Assembly (NCBI GenBank): GCA_027186245.1
Contig: CP114493.1
Span: forward strand, 1,557,501-1,621,500
Reading direction: 5' to 3'
Length of the DNA stretch: 64,000 bases
Source of the DNA: Coriaria nepalensis
Taxonomy: Eukaryota > Streptophyta > Magnoliopsida > Cucurbitales > Coriariaceae
Shown: positions 12,075 to 25,302 of the stretch, in pieces
How the letters are laid out: the number at the start of each line of letters is the position of its first letter
How positions within the stretch are numbered: the first letter of the stretch is position 1
Notes under the pieces: generated by a model
The model's input: only the letters and a program-made list of their open reading frames with translations
Database searches by the model: none
Told to the model about the DNA's origin: nothing
Program-made: the position numbers and the translations under genes

Positions 12075-12619
12075 GCCTTCTATTCTAGCTAGGGTCTTGT
12101 GTATATATATTGAAGTATAATGTAAGCTTAATCAGCTTGTAAGATAGAAACAGTTTAGAAATGAGAAAAAGAGGAGATTAGATGTTGATCAAATGAGGTT
12201 ATGAAGATGAGGTATATATACAACTGTCAAGAGGGCAGTCTCTGACTAGGCGAGGCGGCATTAGAACTGACTTTTTTTTTTTTTTTGGTCTTAGAAATAG
12301 TATTTTTCTTTTAATTAGAAAAACAAAAGAAAAGGTATTAGAAACATGACGATGATGGTAATGGATGTTTTTTTAGTCAACGCAGCTTGTAAGCCTACAA
12401 TTGTTGAAAAAAAACTTAGCCTTACGCAATGACATATTGGGTCATATATGACGATTGACAGGCGGAGGAGTCAGACAACCTTTCTTTGTGTCTTCAACGC
12501 GCCTGCTTTCTGGTTTTGTTTGCTTAGAAAAATAAATAAATTACTAATAAATTAATAAAAGAATATCGGAAGGTATGTATATATATATTAATAAATTTAA
12601 TGTAAATAATTTTTTTTTT
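12075..12619 (-). promoter_or_regulatory. SAUR gene upstream region with TATA-like box
   Basis: On the minus strand a TATATATA box lies at about 12212-12222, some 140 bases before the start codon, which is a normal spacing for a plant TATA promoter with a short leader. The rest is AT-rich; a TTTT run of 18 is at 12271-12288. No auxin-response TGTCTC cluster was recognised with confidence. Confidence 0.5.
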
Positions 12620-13229
12620 AAATGACTTTTTATTATTCTAATATATGAATTCTTTGTTAAATACTATGAAAGTTTATTTTTTATTATCTTAAATTATTAT
12701 ATTTAGGTATTGACTTCCTTATAACTTAATTTAAAATATAAATATATTCTTAATTTAAAATTTAATATTCTTTCCTCTATTAATAATATTAATTTTTTTT
12801 AAATATTTTTAATCATAATAAATTTTAATCATTTCTATTTTTAACCGTAACTATCGAACTCTATCATCACTTTAAAATATTCTTTAATTTCTTTAAAAAA
12901 AAAAATGAAAAAATTGGAAAAACTAAAACTATTTATGGTGGAGGTAGGGGCAGAGGCAGAAGTCGGCAACTGGTTGATGATTGTAGCGGATGAGATGGTG
13001 AGTTGGGCGAAAATAAAAATAACTAAAAATATATAATAAAAAAATTAAATATTAATGAGTGAAAAAAGTAATTAAATTTTAAATTAAGGATTTATTTATA
13101 TTTTAAATTGAATTGTAAAGAAATTATTGGCTCAAATGTAATAATTTAAGGTAGTAAAATATGAATTTTAATAATTCAAGTAGTGTTTAACTTAATAATT
13201 CATAGATTAGGATAATAAAGGATCATTTA
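12620..13229. mobile_element. MITE-like element with long terminal inverted repeats
   Basis: About 610 bases bounded by inverted arms of roughly 175 bases. The left arm, from AAATGACTTTTTATTATTCTA at 12620, is the reverse complement of the right arm ending in GATAATAAAGGATCATTT at 13228, with substitutions. Shared internal blocks are TATGAATT, TTAAATTATTA, TTTAAAATATAAAT and CTTAATTTAAAATTTAAT. The centre (12830-13010) has no open frame, so it is non-autonomous. Flanks are T-rich, which hides any target-site duplication. Confidence 0.75.
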
Positions 13230-13411
13230 CTTTTTTTTTTTTTTTTTCATGGCCAAATTTAGTGTAGAGATTTGATTAGTAACTCTTTGCGGACTAGAAA
13301 TTTAGAATGAAAATTATATAATGAATAAATATAAGAGGTACTTTACATGTGATTTTACTTATTAATTTTTTTTTTTATTTTTAATTTTTTGTTTTTAGGT
13401 CATTCAATTTT

Positions 13412-13700
13412 AATAAAAAAAAAAAGGGTGATATATATAAGACATCTAATTTTACAAAAAGGGGCCATCTATATAAAATTTAGGATGATTCATTTGTAAT
13501 TTACATAATGCATAACAAGGAGCCGATGGTGTTAAGAAGAAAGAGCGAGTGATATGTTTATTGAATTTTAATAGAAAAATGTGATATATTTGAGACATCT
13601 AATTTGACAAAAGGAGCCATCCATATGTTTATTGAAAATTTAGGAAATTCATCTATAATTTACGTAGTGTATGTATAACAAGGAGCCGATGGTGTTTAAT
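13412..13700. repeat. Imperfect tandem duplication, two units of about 153-163 bases
   Basis: The series GACATCTAATTTTACAAAA, GGAGCCATC-like block, AATTTACATAATG and AGGAGCCGATGGTGTT occurs first at 13441-13534 and again at 13594-13697. The second copy carries several substitutions and a ten-base insertion. Confidence 0.75.
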
Positions 13701-14103
13701 TATGAGAAATTGTGTAGCGTATAAGATCTTGACACGATGATATGGAAGTTATGATTCTGATCAGGCAGATGCATACGTGGGACTACTCTTTTGTAAGAGA
13801 AACTAACTACTAAGCACGTGATATAAGACTAAATGTATGATGACTCAAACTACACGTGGTACTCTTTTGGCCAGAAAAAAAGAAGGAATCTTGATACTTT
13901 TTAAAATTAATGATTTTTATTTTTTTTTTATTTTTATCAATTTCTAAATTAATTTTAAAAGGTATCAATTTTTATAACTAAAATAGGGGATGAAGTACAC
14001 ACATGGTAATATAAATGATGTAAAAATTTTAATTTAAGTGGAAGAAATGTTATTCCTCGATTAAGAGGGTCACATTAAGAAACCTAACAATATTTTGAAT
14101 ATT

Positions 14104-14156
14104 TATATTTTATTTTATTTTATTTTATTTTATTTTATTTTATTTTATTTTATTTA
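14104..14156 (+). repeat. (TTTTA)n microsatellite
   Basis: About ten uninterrupted TTTTA units. Confidence 0.95.
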
Positions 14157-14429
14157 TTATTTTCGTCAATTCTTGACTAACTCAAAAAAAAAATTATTTT
14201 TTGAAATTAAAATAAGAAGCTAAATACTCACATACCCAGCTATACAAATGATGTGAATTTATTATTTTTAGTTGTGAATTACTCACACACAGTTATGTTT
14301 TTATCGAAGTATATAAAGTATATGATAGAGTGTTTATGTAAGTAATTTAGTAAGTACTTAGAATGAAGAATATATCTTAATATTATATTAAAATTATTAA
14401 GGATATTATGAAAGTACTATAATTAATGT

Positions 14430-14965
14430 TAGGTTAATAATTGAGATGTTTAATGACTTTCTTATTAGAGTAGAACTTCATCAATGATCGACTTGAAGTT
14501 CATATAGTGCTTTAGTAATGAATGAGCTAATGAAATATATTCAAGATGAGATATCTTAATATATGTTATTTACAGATGATATTATCATAATATACGAAAC
14601 TAAATATATAAATACAAAATTAAATAGGTGGTATAAGATTTTAGAGAGTAAGAATGCTAAAATTAGGTCTGAAATGAAATATCTAACTTACAATTTTGGT
14701 TCCAAATCTCGAAAAATTTATAACCAAATTGAGATTTGACAATAAGAAGATCGCAGAATGTGAAACTTTTCGGTATTTATTATCTATTGATACTATTATC
14801 TAAAATATTAGAGACATTTACAATGATATAGACTAGAGGATGATAACAATAATCTTATATAATAGAAGGATATCTACAAAATTTAAAAAAAAAAATTTAT
14901 TTTAAGACAATTATTCAACCAGCTATCAAATTGATTCATGCATGGAAGGAGGCCTCTCAAAAACC
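14430..14965 (+). pseudogene. LINE-type (non-LTR) reverse transcriptase relic
   Basis: Translated pieces follow the C-terminal half of a plant non-LTR reverse transcriptase in the right order: VELHQ, NELMKYIQDEI, YMLFTDDIIIIYETK (the FADD catalytic box, here FTDD), then LESKNAKIR, then KTIIQPAIKLIHAWKEAS for the usual AIRPAMLYG-type block. Stops and frameshifts interrupt it throughout. The plus-strand order and spacing fit the family; no 5' part, EN domain or poly(A) tail was found. Confidence 0.6.
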
Positions 14966-17900
14966 AATTTAGTAATTATCATCTTCCTTTGTATTTTTTC
15001 ATACTCACTAATATTTTTGGAAAAAGTTAAATAAAGTGGGGCTAAAATATAAAAACCAAAAACTGATATTCGTAATTTTGTTATAAGAGAGAGGTTTTTT
15101 TTTTCCTAATATTTTATATTGTTTTTTTTTTTTTTTTTGTCATCATTCAAGTGATTAACATCAAGTAGGTTTTGTTGCTAGGATTTGTTACGAAATTCTA
15201 TACGAAATTTTTGATTAAATACACTTCCGACAAAGAAAACGAAAAATCTACCATGTATGAAGTCATATAAGTTAGGCTGAACCTTTTCTTGACACCGTAG
15301 GCACTGTTGTCACGTTCGATAATTTCAAACTACTTGACTCAATACAAGTGTTAAAAACAGATCGGCCATGCCTTAAAATTTTCATTTTTAAGTTTGGTCC
15401 GTTTATTAAATATATAGTTGGAATTGGTTTGATTCAATTTTTTTTTATTTAAATAAATTAATAAATATTTTAATATATATCATTAAATAATATATAAATA
15501 ATTAAATAATTATATTTCAAATATTATGATTGAGTCAAATTAAATTCAAAATGTCTAATCGGACAAACCGACGGACTTGAAAATAAATCTAAGCCTGACC
15601 CGTATATCCAATCTAGGTCAAACTTTAAGTTTTAATTTAGTCAATAATATTATAAATTTAACCATTCTCTCCAAAAAATTATAACCCTAAAATTCTTAGT
15701 ATAAAAAGGAAAGAGAAAAAATAAAACAACATCTAATATTATCGAACTAATATAATATAGAACCCACTAGACATAGCACATGCAAATGAAACAACTCAGC
15801 AAAGTTATGTCCATTTTTTCTCAGACCACACAAATTAATGTCTTTTTTTTTTTTCTGAGTGGTTTCTTGTTTTCGTGTTCCGTTTTTCTTTGGTTTAGCT
15901 TCTTCCTTTTACATTGTTAAGAATTTGAATGAAATGACATGATTATATTTTTTTTTGTGAGATTATTTTTAATAGTTTAAAATTTTAAGATAATTGATAA
16001 TTTAATATAATATTAAAAATAAATTTAATAATAAATTTAATAAGAAATTTAATTATTTATTATATATGTTAAATATTATTAATATATAAAAATATTTAGA
16101 TATAAATTTAAAATAATGATATATATGAGTAAGTATATTAAAAAGATTATATTTTATATTTAAAAAATTAATAAATAAGATTAATTTTTTAATTATTAAT
16201 TAATTTTAAAATTTCTACATATAAAAGGATGAATTTTTATATGTAAGAGAACGTTGTGAATTTTACCAAATTTTAATATAATATTTAAATTGAAATCTTA
16301 TGTTCAAATCACATTTATTTTTATTTATTATTTTTATAGATAATATGCTTATCGTGCTTATTTGCCATATATTTTAAAATTGTATTTATTATTTATTTGT
16401 ATGTATAAAACTCATATTATTATAAACTTGAATGTAAGAGGTAATATTCATAATTTTAATAATAAATAATATAATTAATCTCATTTTCGAACAACTTTTT
16501 CGGACTATTATCAATAATTTAACAGACACTTCATGTTATGATATGCTGCTGGTATCGATCCCTACTTCTCTCATTGCTGCAAATTTTAAACTTATTTTGT
16601 TCAATTTCAAATCTTTATTTACAATTTATCATAATTATTTATATATATTTAATTATAATAAAATTTAAATTTATACATTTCACTAAACTACGTAAAAAGA
16701 AAATGTTATTATTATTATTAATTTTTTTTTTTTTTGATCTTTTTTGTCCTTTTGTCAGGTAAAGGTTGCTTTATAGTGAAACGCTGAAAGATAACTCAAA
16801 AATCCTATAGTAATTTTTTTTCATATTCTATTTTACATGCATGATATATTCCCATAGATTCAAGAGTGTATACTATTCTCTAACCTCTTAATTTATTGGT
16901 GTATATATACCTGCCTTATGATTGAAGTCGGTGTAATAAGACTTTGCCTGTATCACAAGTCACGTGTTTTGAAAAGAGGTTTAAACAAAACTTCTCTCCC
17001 CACTAGTAGAAATATTCAAGCTTCATTCTTATACGATTGGATTATCTCATTATGATGTGTTATTATTAATAGCTTTATGAATCAATTTCATGTTAGAAAT
17101 TTGCATGATTAAGTTTATGGGTGAGATTGGTTTCATTTTTTAAGCGAGAATGAAATTAAAATAATTAAATATATTTTTTTATTTGATTTTCGTCCATTCT
17201 TGTTATCATACTAATTCTCATCTAGAAATTGAACCAATCCTCCTAATTAAATATATATTAATTTAAGAGAAATTAATTAATTAAATATGATCTAATGAAA
17301 TAAATTTGATAAGGTCATACGGATGTGATCAATTAGTCAAATATGAGCTATGCTAATTTGGTTCGTTGTGGATAGACAACAACATACGTCTCTATCTAAT
17401 AGTGACGGGCTCATAGAAATTGTTGGTAGAGAAGACAAGATCATTACTCAACTATGGATTAGCTTTTCCTATTTATGATCATCTGAAAATGGAGAATGAG
17501 GTGGAAACCCTAACCTCCTCTATTTACGTAAGCATTGCCACTACTGATTAATGATCTACTAGATACAGAAATCTCGTTCATCTTTATATATTTATGGTAC
17601 TATGAATTTGATACAATTTGAATATACAAATTATAAATATTTCATCCTTCTTTTATATTATAAAATGTATATTAAAGAATAATCTTAATAATGATAAGAT
17701 CATACAACAACAAAATATTGGAATAGGTTAGATAGATATCCTTACTTTGAAAATAGTAGATGTTGATGACTAAATTATGATCAGGATACAAAATCCTGCA
17801 AATCATACAAGCAACATTCTAGATTACGGTGGTATAACTTAAAACACACTCTAATCAAAAGTTTACTTGTCAAATTATATTTTAATAATCAAAATTTTTT

Positions 17901-18478
17901 ACTAATAATATTTGCGATCAATCAGAATATTTCTTTGTTTAGAATATAAAACAGTCGTATTAACTCTTCTACCGATGTTTGACAAGCTGAAAGACTAGAT
18001 TATTAACTTAAAATTATGATTAAAATGTGCGAGCCAAATGAAAGGAAATATGGTTATGTTTGGTAATCTTTTTTATATTTTGTGTTTATAAAACTAATTT
18101 TTGTAATAATTACAAAGAATTATATAAGAAATAAATATTTTTTGAAATACGAAATCTGTTTGATATATTTAATTCAATTTTTTTTCAACCGAAATGTTAG
18201 TACTTAATTTTACCATTACAAAACCAAATTTAAAACTTAATTTTGAACTTTCATTTCAAATACCCAATGTAGAAACAAAGGTTACCGATATAGATTTCAT
18301 TAAGCAAATTCGATTAAAACATGAATCACAACCTTAACTCATACAAAAAAAAAAATGCAGGTATTCATATCAAACCAAAAACTCTAAACCAAAGTTCAAA
18401 GTGTGAATTAAAAGCATGAGAGGAAGTCGAGTTGATGATGGCCCTATTGAAAGCATGAGAGGAAGCCTTAACTCATAC
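14966..18478. other. Gene-free, strongly AT-rich region
   Basis: Poly(T) runs near 15095, 15122-15138 and 15845, and degenerate repeats at 15940-16500 with the TTTAAAATTTTAAGATAATTGATAATTTAATAT motif type common in dispersed plant repeats. The 74-codon frame at 16538-16762 is low complexity. No gene is supported. Confidence 0.45.
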
Positions 18479-18780
18479 TCATAACTGTTAGTTTACTTTA
18501 TGGGTTGAACGTCTCATCGACCCGTCGAGTATCATAACTTTTAGTTTACTTGACAGGTGATGACTTCGACCCATCGATTGTCATAACTTCTATTTTACTC
18601 AATAGGTCGATGAGAACTTTGACGTGTCGATTGTCATAATTTTTAGTTTACTTAACAGGTCGATGAGGACTTCAACCCGTCAAGTATCATAACTTATAAT
18701 TTACTCGATGAGGCCTTCTACCCGTCGAGTATCATAACTTCTAGTTTACTCGACGGGTCGAAAGCCTTATCTACCCGTAG
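18479..18780. repeat. Minisatellite of about six ~50-base units, each holding an inverted repeat
   Basis: Units run ATCATAACTTxTAGTTTACT, then a GACGGGTCGA-type block, then a GACTTCGACCCGTCGAG-type block, and repeat six times at lengths of about 45 to 55. In the least diverged units the arms ACTCGACGGGTCGA and TCGACCCGTCGAGT are exact reverse complements around a spacer of about nine bases, so every unit can form a hairpin. Sub-terminal arrays of this kind are typical of CACTA/En-Spm transposons, but no CACTA terminus was found, so that origin is inference. Confidence 0.85.
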
Positions 18781-20261
18781 AATAAACTAATATCTGATAT
18801 TGATTATTTTTACGATTGAATATTGATATTGATACTGATTTTTAAAGTAAATGCAGTAGATGCTCTAGAAGACTTTAAGAAAGGGAATGATATTTTTTTT
18901 ATATATATTTATTATTTGTTTCTTTTATTTTGTCATATATTTTTTTCATTTATATTTATTTGATCAAATAATTGAAATTTTACAAATCCATTAGCACAAC
19001 CATAGTGTACAGAAAGTTCCATCGTTTTAATTTTTTCATTAAAAAAAATGAAAAAAATAATTAAAAACTGTACATTGCACCGTATTACTATGAGCGAGAG
19101 AAAAGAGAAAGAGAGAGAGAGAAAAGGAGAGAGAGTTGAAAAAATATTTTTATAAATGTAGAAAACTACCGTTTGTGATTTATGTATTTTATTTTTTCAC
19201 AATTTTTTCATAATTTTTGAAAATTATTTTTTGACAAAAAATGATATAAAAATAATAATAAGTTTATCCTCTCGTCAAAACCCGATTTTCATATTTCAAA
19301 ATATAAAAGATATTTTTTTAAAATTTTTACGAGCTTAGCTTATACTTGTCTTTATAATCGCTCCAAAGACGCTAACTAAGATTTGAATTTGAAAGGCCAA
19401 GCGAAAATTTAGGTTAAAGAAATTAGGTGAGAGAGATTAAAATTTTACTAAAAATTTTAGACTCTATTTATAATTAATAATTTAAAAGTAAAAAAATTTA
19501 GTTTTAATAATCTTAACCGTTCCTCATTTCTGTCATTAGATTTAATAGAATGGCTTCACATAACATTATATTTTCTTTTTTTCAAGTTCTAATGAGAAAA
19601 TTTAGAGTAATACATTCATTGTTTTTAGAATTAAAACATTTAGATCACAATTAGGACCCTTAATCAGTTAGTTCCAATTTTCAAAGTCAAAAAAATGACA
19701 TTCCCATGCAAATGTGACGACGCGATGCACCACGGTTATAGACACAGTAAAAAAGCAGTCATGGCTGCAAATTAAAATTAGTCGGCCTCCATAAATGAAA
19801 GATGAAGCCCATCTTGATTGACGCAATTGGCTTTCTTAATCTTTTGGTTACAGTAGAGAGAGGATAAAATGATGACTTTTTGACCACTCGAGCATCTGTA
19901 AGAATTGACTTGTGATATGGCACGTGCAAATGACTGGAAGAAGAGGCTGCATGGTCAAGACATAGAAAGGTCGAGACCCATTTGCTGCTGGCTCCATGAT
20001 TAAAACTATCATGTGGGAAATTATGTTCCAAGGTTCATAAAAAAGCATTTATGTTATGTTATGTTATGTTAAGTTAAGTTTGAATATAATATAAAGCCCA
20101 ATTGGGGTTATTCAATTCAGTTTCCAATGGGGCTAATTTTTTCTCTCCCCTCCCTCTCTTTTCTGGTTTTAAGTTTTACGGTTCCTTGTTTGGTCTTTAT
20201 ACAGAGGTTATCCATTTGTCATTTGATAAAAAAAACCAATAATATTTAAATTTGGTAGAAT
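18781..20261. other. AT-rich intergenic DNA with a GA-rich patch
   Basis: A purine tract of GA words lies at about 19094-19135. The overlapping minus-strand frames at 19759-20048 show no family resemblance. No gene supported. Confidence 0.45.
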
Positions 20262-20645
20262 TTTCGGAAATTTATTTCAAAATATTTAAGCATTTAATGT
20301 TATATTTTTGATAAATTCTCAAGATTTAAGGGATATTAAATGCATAATAGATGAGCTAAAAAGAATGAAGAAAAGAAAAAGATATTGTTCATAATACACG
20401 AACGAATATTTACTTAAATTAGTCTGAATGAATGTAAAAAATTACTAAAATTCATTATAGAAAATATTTATTTCAAAATATTTAAGTACTTAATTATATA
20501 TTCTTGAACAAATTTCAAAATTCAAAAGATGTTCATGGAAAATGAAAACATTAAAAGAAAAAAAAAAGATTTTATTCATAACCCATGAACGAGAGTTAGG
20601 TCAAATCATATTTGTTAAGAATCATTAGAATCCATTCGAGAAATA
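20262..20645. repeat. Imperfect tandem repeat, two units of about 196 bases
   Basis: TTTATTTCAAAATATTTAAG occurs at 20271 and 20467, followed in both copies by a TAATxTTATATTxTTGA block, an A/G-rich block, a TTCATAAxxCACGAACGA block and a TTAGAATxCAT-like end. Divergence is roughly a fifth of positions. It probably derives from an LTR retrotransposon. Confidence 0.65.
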
Positions 20646-20819
20646 ATTGAACACCGTATTATTCAAAAACCATCAAAAAAGAACTACAAAGTCTTAAAAA
20701 CAACTAAAACTCTAATCTCAAAAATTATAAAAATACTCTTAGAAGTACTTAAAACATAAAAATGCAAAAATATGATCAAAATGAGGAAATTTGATCACAA
20801 AGTTTTGACACACTCGTTG

Positions 20820-21450
20820 TGTCACGCCCTAAAAGCATAGAAAATCAAAAAAAATTTCTAGAAAGTGATCTATCGCCAAATTCTAACATTCGAGTAAGAA
20901 CTTATACCCGTTTTCGTAAACTTCTCTTACTTTGCTTCTTCTCTAATTGTTCTATAAAAATTTCCTCTAACTGTTCTGCATCAGATGCATACATTACTTC
21001 TCATCCTTTTAGATTTGTTTTGCATCTTTGGATTTCAATCAATCTCCTGATCTTATATCTTTCCCTTATTTAAATACAATCTATCCTTTGTAAAAAAAAA
21101 TCATTTCCTCTCATAAAATCAATTAAACTCAATTATTTTAAATATCATTTTCATTAACTATTAATTTAATAGATTTATCCATATAGAATCCAAGATCACC
21201 GAGTAGATACATAGAGGTGGATAGATCATGTAACGCCCTCTTATTAGTTATATAATTTTTCAAAATATTATTAAGTAAAAATAATTGACTTTGTAATATA
21301 ATTAATAGGATTATTATCTTTTTAATTCTAAAGCTTTTGATAAAAATGTAGATTAATTTAAATATTTATAAACTCTAATCTCTAATTAATTTAAATCCAA
21401 ACTTAATTAAAGTCTATAAATACAGTAGTTATATTACATATATGAGTAAT

Positions 21451-21481
<31 letters not shown>

Positions 21482-22640
21482 TTGTAAACAACAATTGAAA
21501 ACAAAATAACAGCTTCATAAGCCTCCTGACTTTTCCACATGTCAAATTCATATATACTCTTCACAAAGTCATCACGCTTCAATCACTAGATTCGAGGATA
21601 GAGACTTTCATTTATATTTATCTACAATATAAATAACTATTATGAGCGGAAAGCTCGATAAGTAAAATTATTTTTAATCTTACAATGCACAAAGCATACA
21701 TCAATTGCATAGAATTATAAAAATTTATTTTATAGATTATGACTATGCAGTTATAAATACTATGCAAATGATATATTTTATTTCTATTGCTATGGGCCTT
21801 GAAATTGTTGTTAGCGGCATTACTATAATCTATAATCCTCTGTGACCAATATAAATATATGATCAACGACTTTGCTCAGTTTGAGGTGATCGTGATCTAT
21901 GATTCTGCTCGATCCAACCTTATCTAAAATGCTATTTGGATCAGCGACTTCGTTCAACCCAACCTAATCCAACAACACTTCATTATAATATTATGATCAT
22001 GCCATGATATACATAACTAACTAAATAGCATAATATTATTTCAATTTATCTTTATATGTAATTATTGGTGTTTGCAAAACCTTTCATGAAATATAAATAA
22101 CCATGCATCATATTCTCAGTTCCCAACATACTATATGAAATTACAAGGTACCAAATAATAGATACTCAGCATGCTATATTAATATTTATATTAATCACAT
22201 GATCATAAGCATATAAGACATTAAACATATCAATTACTTGTAATTAGATGATTATTTACTTACTTGAGATCCAAACTTTTCTTAAAAGGGTTTTCAAAAA
22301 TTTATTCTGATATAAAGCCAGCTGCTATCCTATCGAAGCATACACTTAATAAAACTTTATTTTCAATGTCTTAATTATCTCTACCATAAGAATTAGAATA
22401 CATGATGATAACCTCCCGGGACTTGTTGACAATACTTTATTAAGTCTTCTTAATACTTCCAACTCCTTTAGATAAGTACTGTGTTGTAAATGTTCAGTTT
22501 TAACTTTAGAAGTCAAATAGTGTTATTACTACTTTACCTTAGAAATAAAATAATGCACTTTCACAACTTCTATTTATATAAAAAATTTCATACACCCACG
22601 ATTATAGTGACAGTAACTCATCCGGACTTTAATAGCTTCT
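20820..22640. mobile_element. Possible Gypsy-type LTR debris
   Basis: Two places carry the TGTxACGCCCT word that begins many plant Ty3/Gypsy LTRs: 20820-20830 (TGTCACGCCCT) and 21229-21239 (TGTAACGCCCT). The following DNA contains GAGCGGAAAGCTCGATAAGTAAAATT, a phrase type seen in such LTRs, but I could not find a matching end, primer-binding site or coding region. A (TA)n run is at 21450-21475. Confidence 0.3.
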
Positions 22641-23088
22641 AATAAAGTCTAACAAAGAACCATTAGACCAATTTAATTTAATTTTTATTTTCTTCGCCAA
22701 AAAAATATTCATTGAAAAAGAGAAAAGATGACGGGTCATGAAAAAACCTCCCGATTTTAAGGAGGAGGAGTTTAATATTATTGGAATACTCCCATGTTAT
22801 ACAAAATTAACCTAACAATTTAAAATTTCTATGGCAAACAATTTTGGATTCTTGCTCAAATTTATCTTCCATGCCATTCTCATAATAGATATCCTAAAAA
22901 AATATCAACGCTTGGTTCTAAAATATTATCCTTCATATATAAGGTTAATCATACATTTCATACGCATCTATCCTGCTTCCATTTGATCAATTCATTTTCA
23001 TGACACACTTTCTACTAATCAAAATTTCCTACAAACCTTAGTCTACTATCAATTTCTTGTATTTAGAAATTCTACTCGTATTATTTAA
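22641..23088. other. Intergenic DNA without recognisable feature
   Basis: AT-rich; nothing with coding or structural signal seen. Confidence 0.4.
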
Positions 23089-23093
23089 TTAGT

Positions 23094-23286
23094 TGTTAAA
23101 TTTCAGAATAGATTATATTTTATTATTCTATGTATTTAGTTTATAATATAAGAAAAAATAATTAATAAAAAAAATACAAGTAATGAATGAAGAGTAAATA
23201 TTACATCTATACAAAGAACGTTGAAATCAAAAGTAATTGTAGAGATAATATAGGTTGAATATATAGAGAATTGATTTTTATGAATA
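23094..23286 (-). repeat. 3' LTR of the deleted Copia element
   Basis: Begins TGTTAAATTTCAGAATAG on the plus strand and ends at TGAATA beside the polypurine tract. It matches 25096-25302 in order with scattered substitutions and small indels. Confidence 0.8.
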
Positions 23287-25095
23287 CGCTCTCCTCAAGT
23301 TGGAGCATGAAGTAATGCCCAAGTTATAGGAAAGATTGTGGAATAGATCATTATCAAGAGCTTTGGTGAAAATATCGATAAGTTGATGGGATTATGAAAC
23401 ATGAGAGGTGGCGAGAAGACCAAAATGTAATTTTTCTCGAACAAGATGACTATCAATTTCAATGTATTTGGTATGTTTATGTAAGACATGATTCTTAGCA
23501 ATGTGGAGTGCGGATTAATTGTCACAAAGGATAGTCATAGGAGTTGGATGAGGAATACTGAGATCAAGGATGAGCTGTCTGAGCTAGGTGAGCTCATAAG
23601 TAGTAACGGTTATAGCGTGAAATTCAGCTTTTGCATATGAGAGAGGAATAAAAGAAGATAATTGATTTCGTATGAGTGCAAAGAAATGGATCAAATAACA
23701 TATAGCTTTAGATTTAAAATGCAACTAGTAGATCCAAGTACACTGAGAAAAATCATCAACAATAGTAAGGAAATAATATTTACTATTCAAGGAAGCAGTC
23801 TTATAACCACCCCAAATAGCGGAAAAAATTTTATGAAAAGGTAACATACTTTTAGTAGAAAGACTTAAAAAAGGAAGTCAAGTTTGCTTTGAACAAGTAC
23901 AAATATCACAATAAGATAATGTTTTAGAAATATGAACAACATCAGGGATCAAAAAACAAGAAGGAAGACCTAAACGTTGGTGTCATAAGGTGGAGTCCTC
24001 TAGTGAGCTAATGGAAAAAATGGCGGGGAGATTTCATGGGTTGGGCTAAAAAATATTAAGCACATCATGCGCTTCACCCACTCCAATCAGCCTCTTCGAT
24101 GTCAGGTCCTGAAAAAAAAATGGTTGGAGGAGAAAAAAACAAAACAAGATAAGTGTTAGGTTAATAAAGTTATGGATAGTAAATTAAAATTAAAGGAGGG
24201 GGTAAGATAAACATTTTCTAAAAATAGAGAGGGTGAAAGGGAAATAGTCCTTATTTCATGAATGGGCAGTGAAGAACCTGTAGGAAGAGAGAGGGAAATA
24301 GGGTGAGAGAGGTGCTGGAGATCAGAGGACAATTATAGCAACAACAAATATGGTGAGATGCGCTAGAATTGATGATCCAGACGGAAGTTGGAAGAGAGTC
24401 AGAAAGAGGTGCAAGAAGATTACCCACAAAGTTTATAATGGGAGAGGAAGCCGAAATTGAACTGGAATCATGCAAGGGCTGATGGAGTAGGTCCCTAAGT
24501 TGCTGCATGAGATCCGGCAAGAGAAACAGGGCGGAATGCAGAGGAGCTGTGATAACGGTGATGGTGGTTGGTGGTTTGCCATAACTGCTTAAGACAGCCA
24601 TAGTAGTTAAGAATAGAGAAATGGAGTTGGGCAAGGTTCGTGATGGCCATAGTGTCGCTTGATTTAGAATATGCATGCTCGGTTACCATGACCAAAATGT
24701 GATCTCAGATCGTATCATAGGGAAAAAGGAATGTCATGGTAGTCGAGAGTGCTAGCGATATTTGGTTCGATAGCATTCTAAAGCCATGTGAAGACCATAG
24801 CTTTTTTATTGTCCCATTGTGGATAGTTAGGGTCGGTTATTTTTAGGTTAGAAAGGAAGCCATTCATAAAGCAAAGCTTATTTATAGCACTGAGTGTATG
24901 AGTAATTGCATGCTGCCATTATGAAAAGTTATCTCCAGTAAGTTATTTGGAGACAAACATGAGATTTGGAGAGTCAGAGAGGTGGAGGAAATAAGGGGTG
25001 GTGTGTGAGATATAGGTTGAGGTAAGGGAGGATGATGAGTTTTCAGTGGCCATTGGAGGTAGAATAAGGTTAGGATCTAGGAAGCTTTGATATAA

Positions 25096-25302
25096 TGTTA
25101 AATTTTAGAATAAGTAAAATATATTGCCTTATATTTTATTGTTCTATATGTTCAGTTTATAATACATGAAAATATGATTAATAAAGAAAATACAAGTAAT
25201 GAACGAAGAGTAAATATTACATATATATAAAGAATGTTGAAATCAAAAGTAATTGTAGAGGTAATATGGGCTCAATATATGGAGAGTTAATTTCCATTAA
25301 TA
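25096..25302 (-). repeat. 5' LTR of the deleted Copia element
   Basis: Begins TGTTAAATTTTAGAATAAG and ends ATTAATA next to the TTAGT duplication. Shared words with the other LTR include ATACAAGTAATGAA, AGAGTAAATATTACAT and GTTGAAATCAAAAGTAATTG. Confidence 0.8.

Noticed and set aside
18479..18780. CRISPR-like array
   Set aside because: Units are contiguous, with no unique spacers, in plant nuclear DNA; it is a minisatellite.
24251..24695. Two overlapping minus frames read as separate genes
   Set aside because: They are the gag end and dead protease site of the deleted Copia element.
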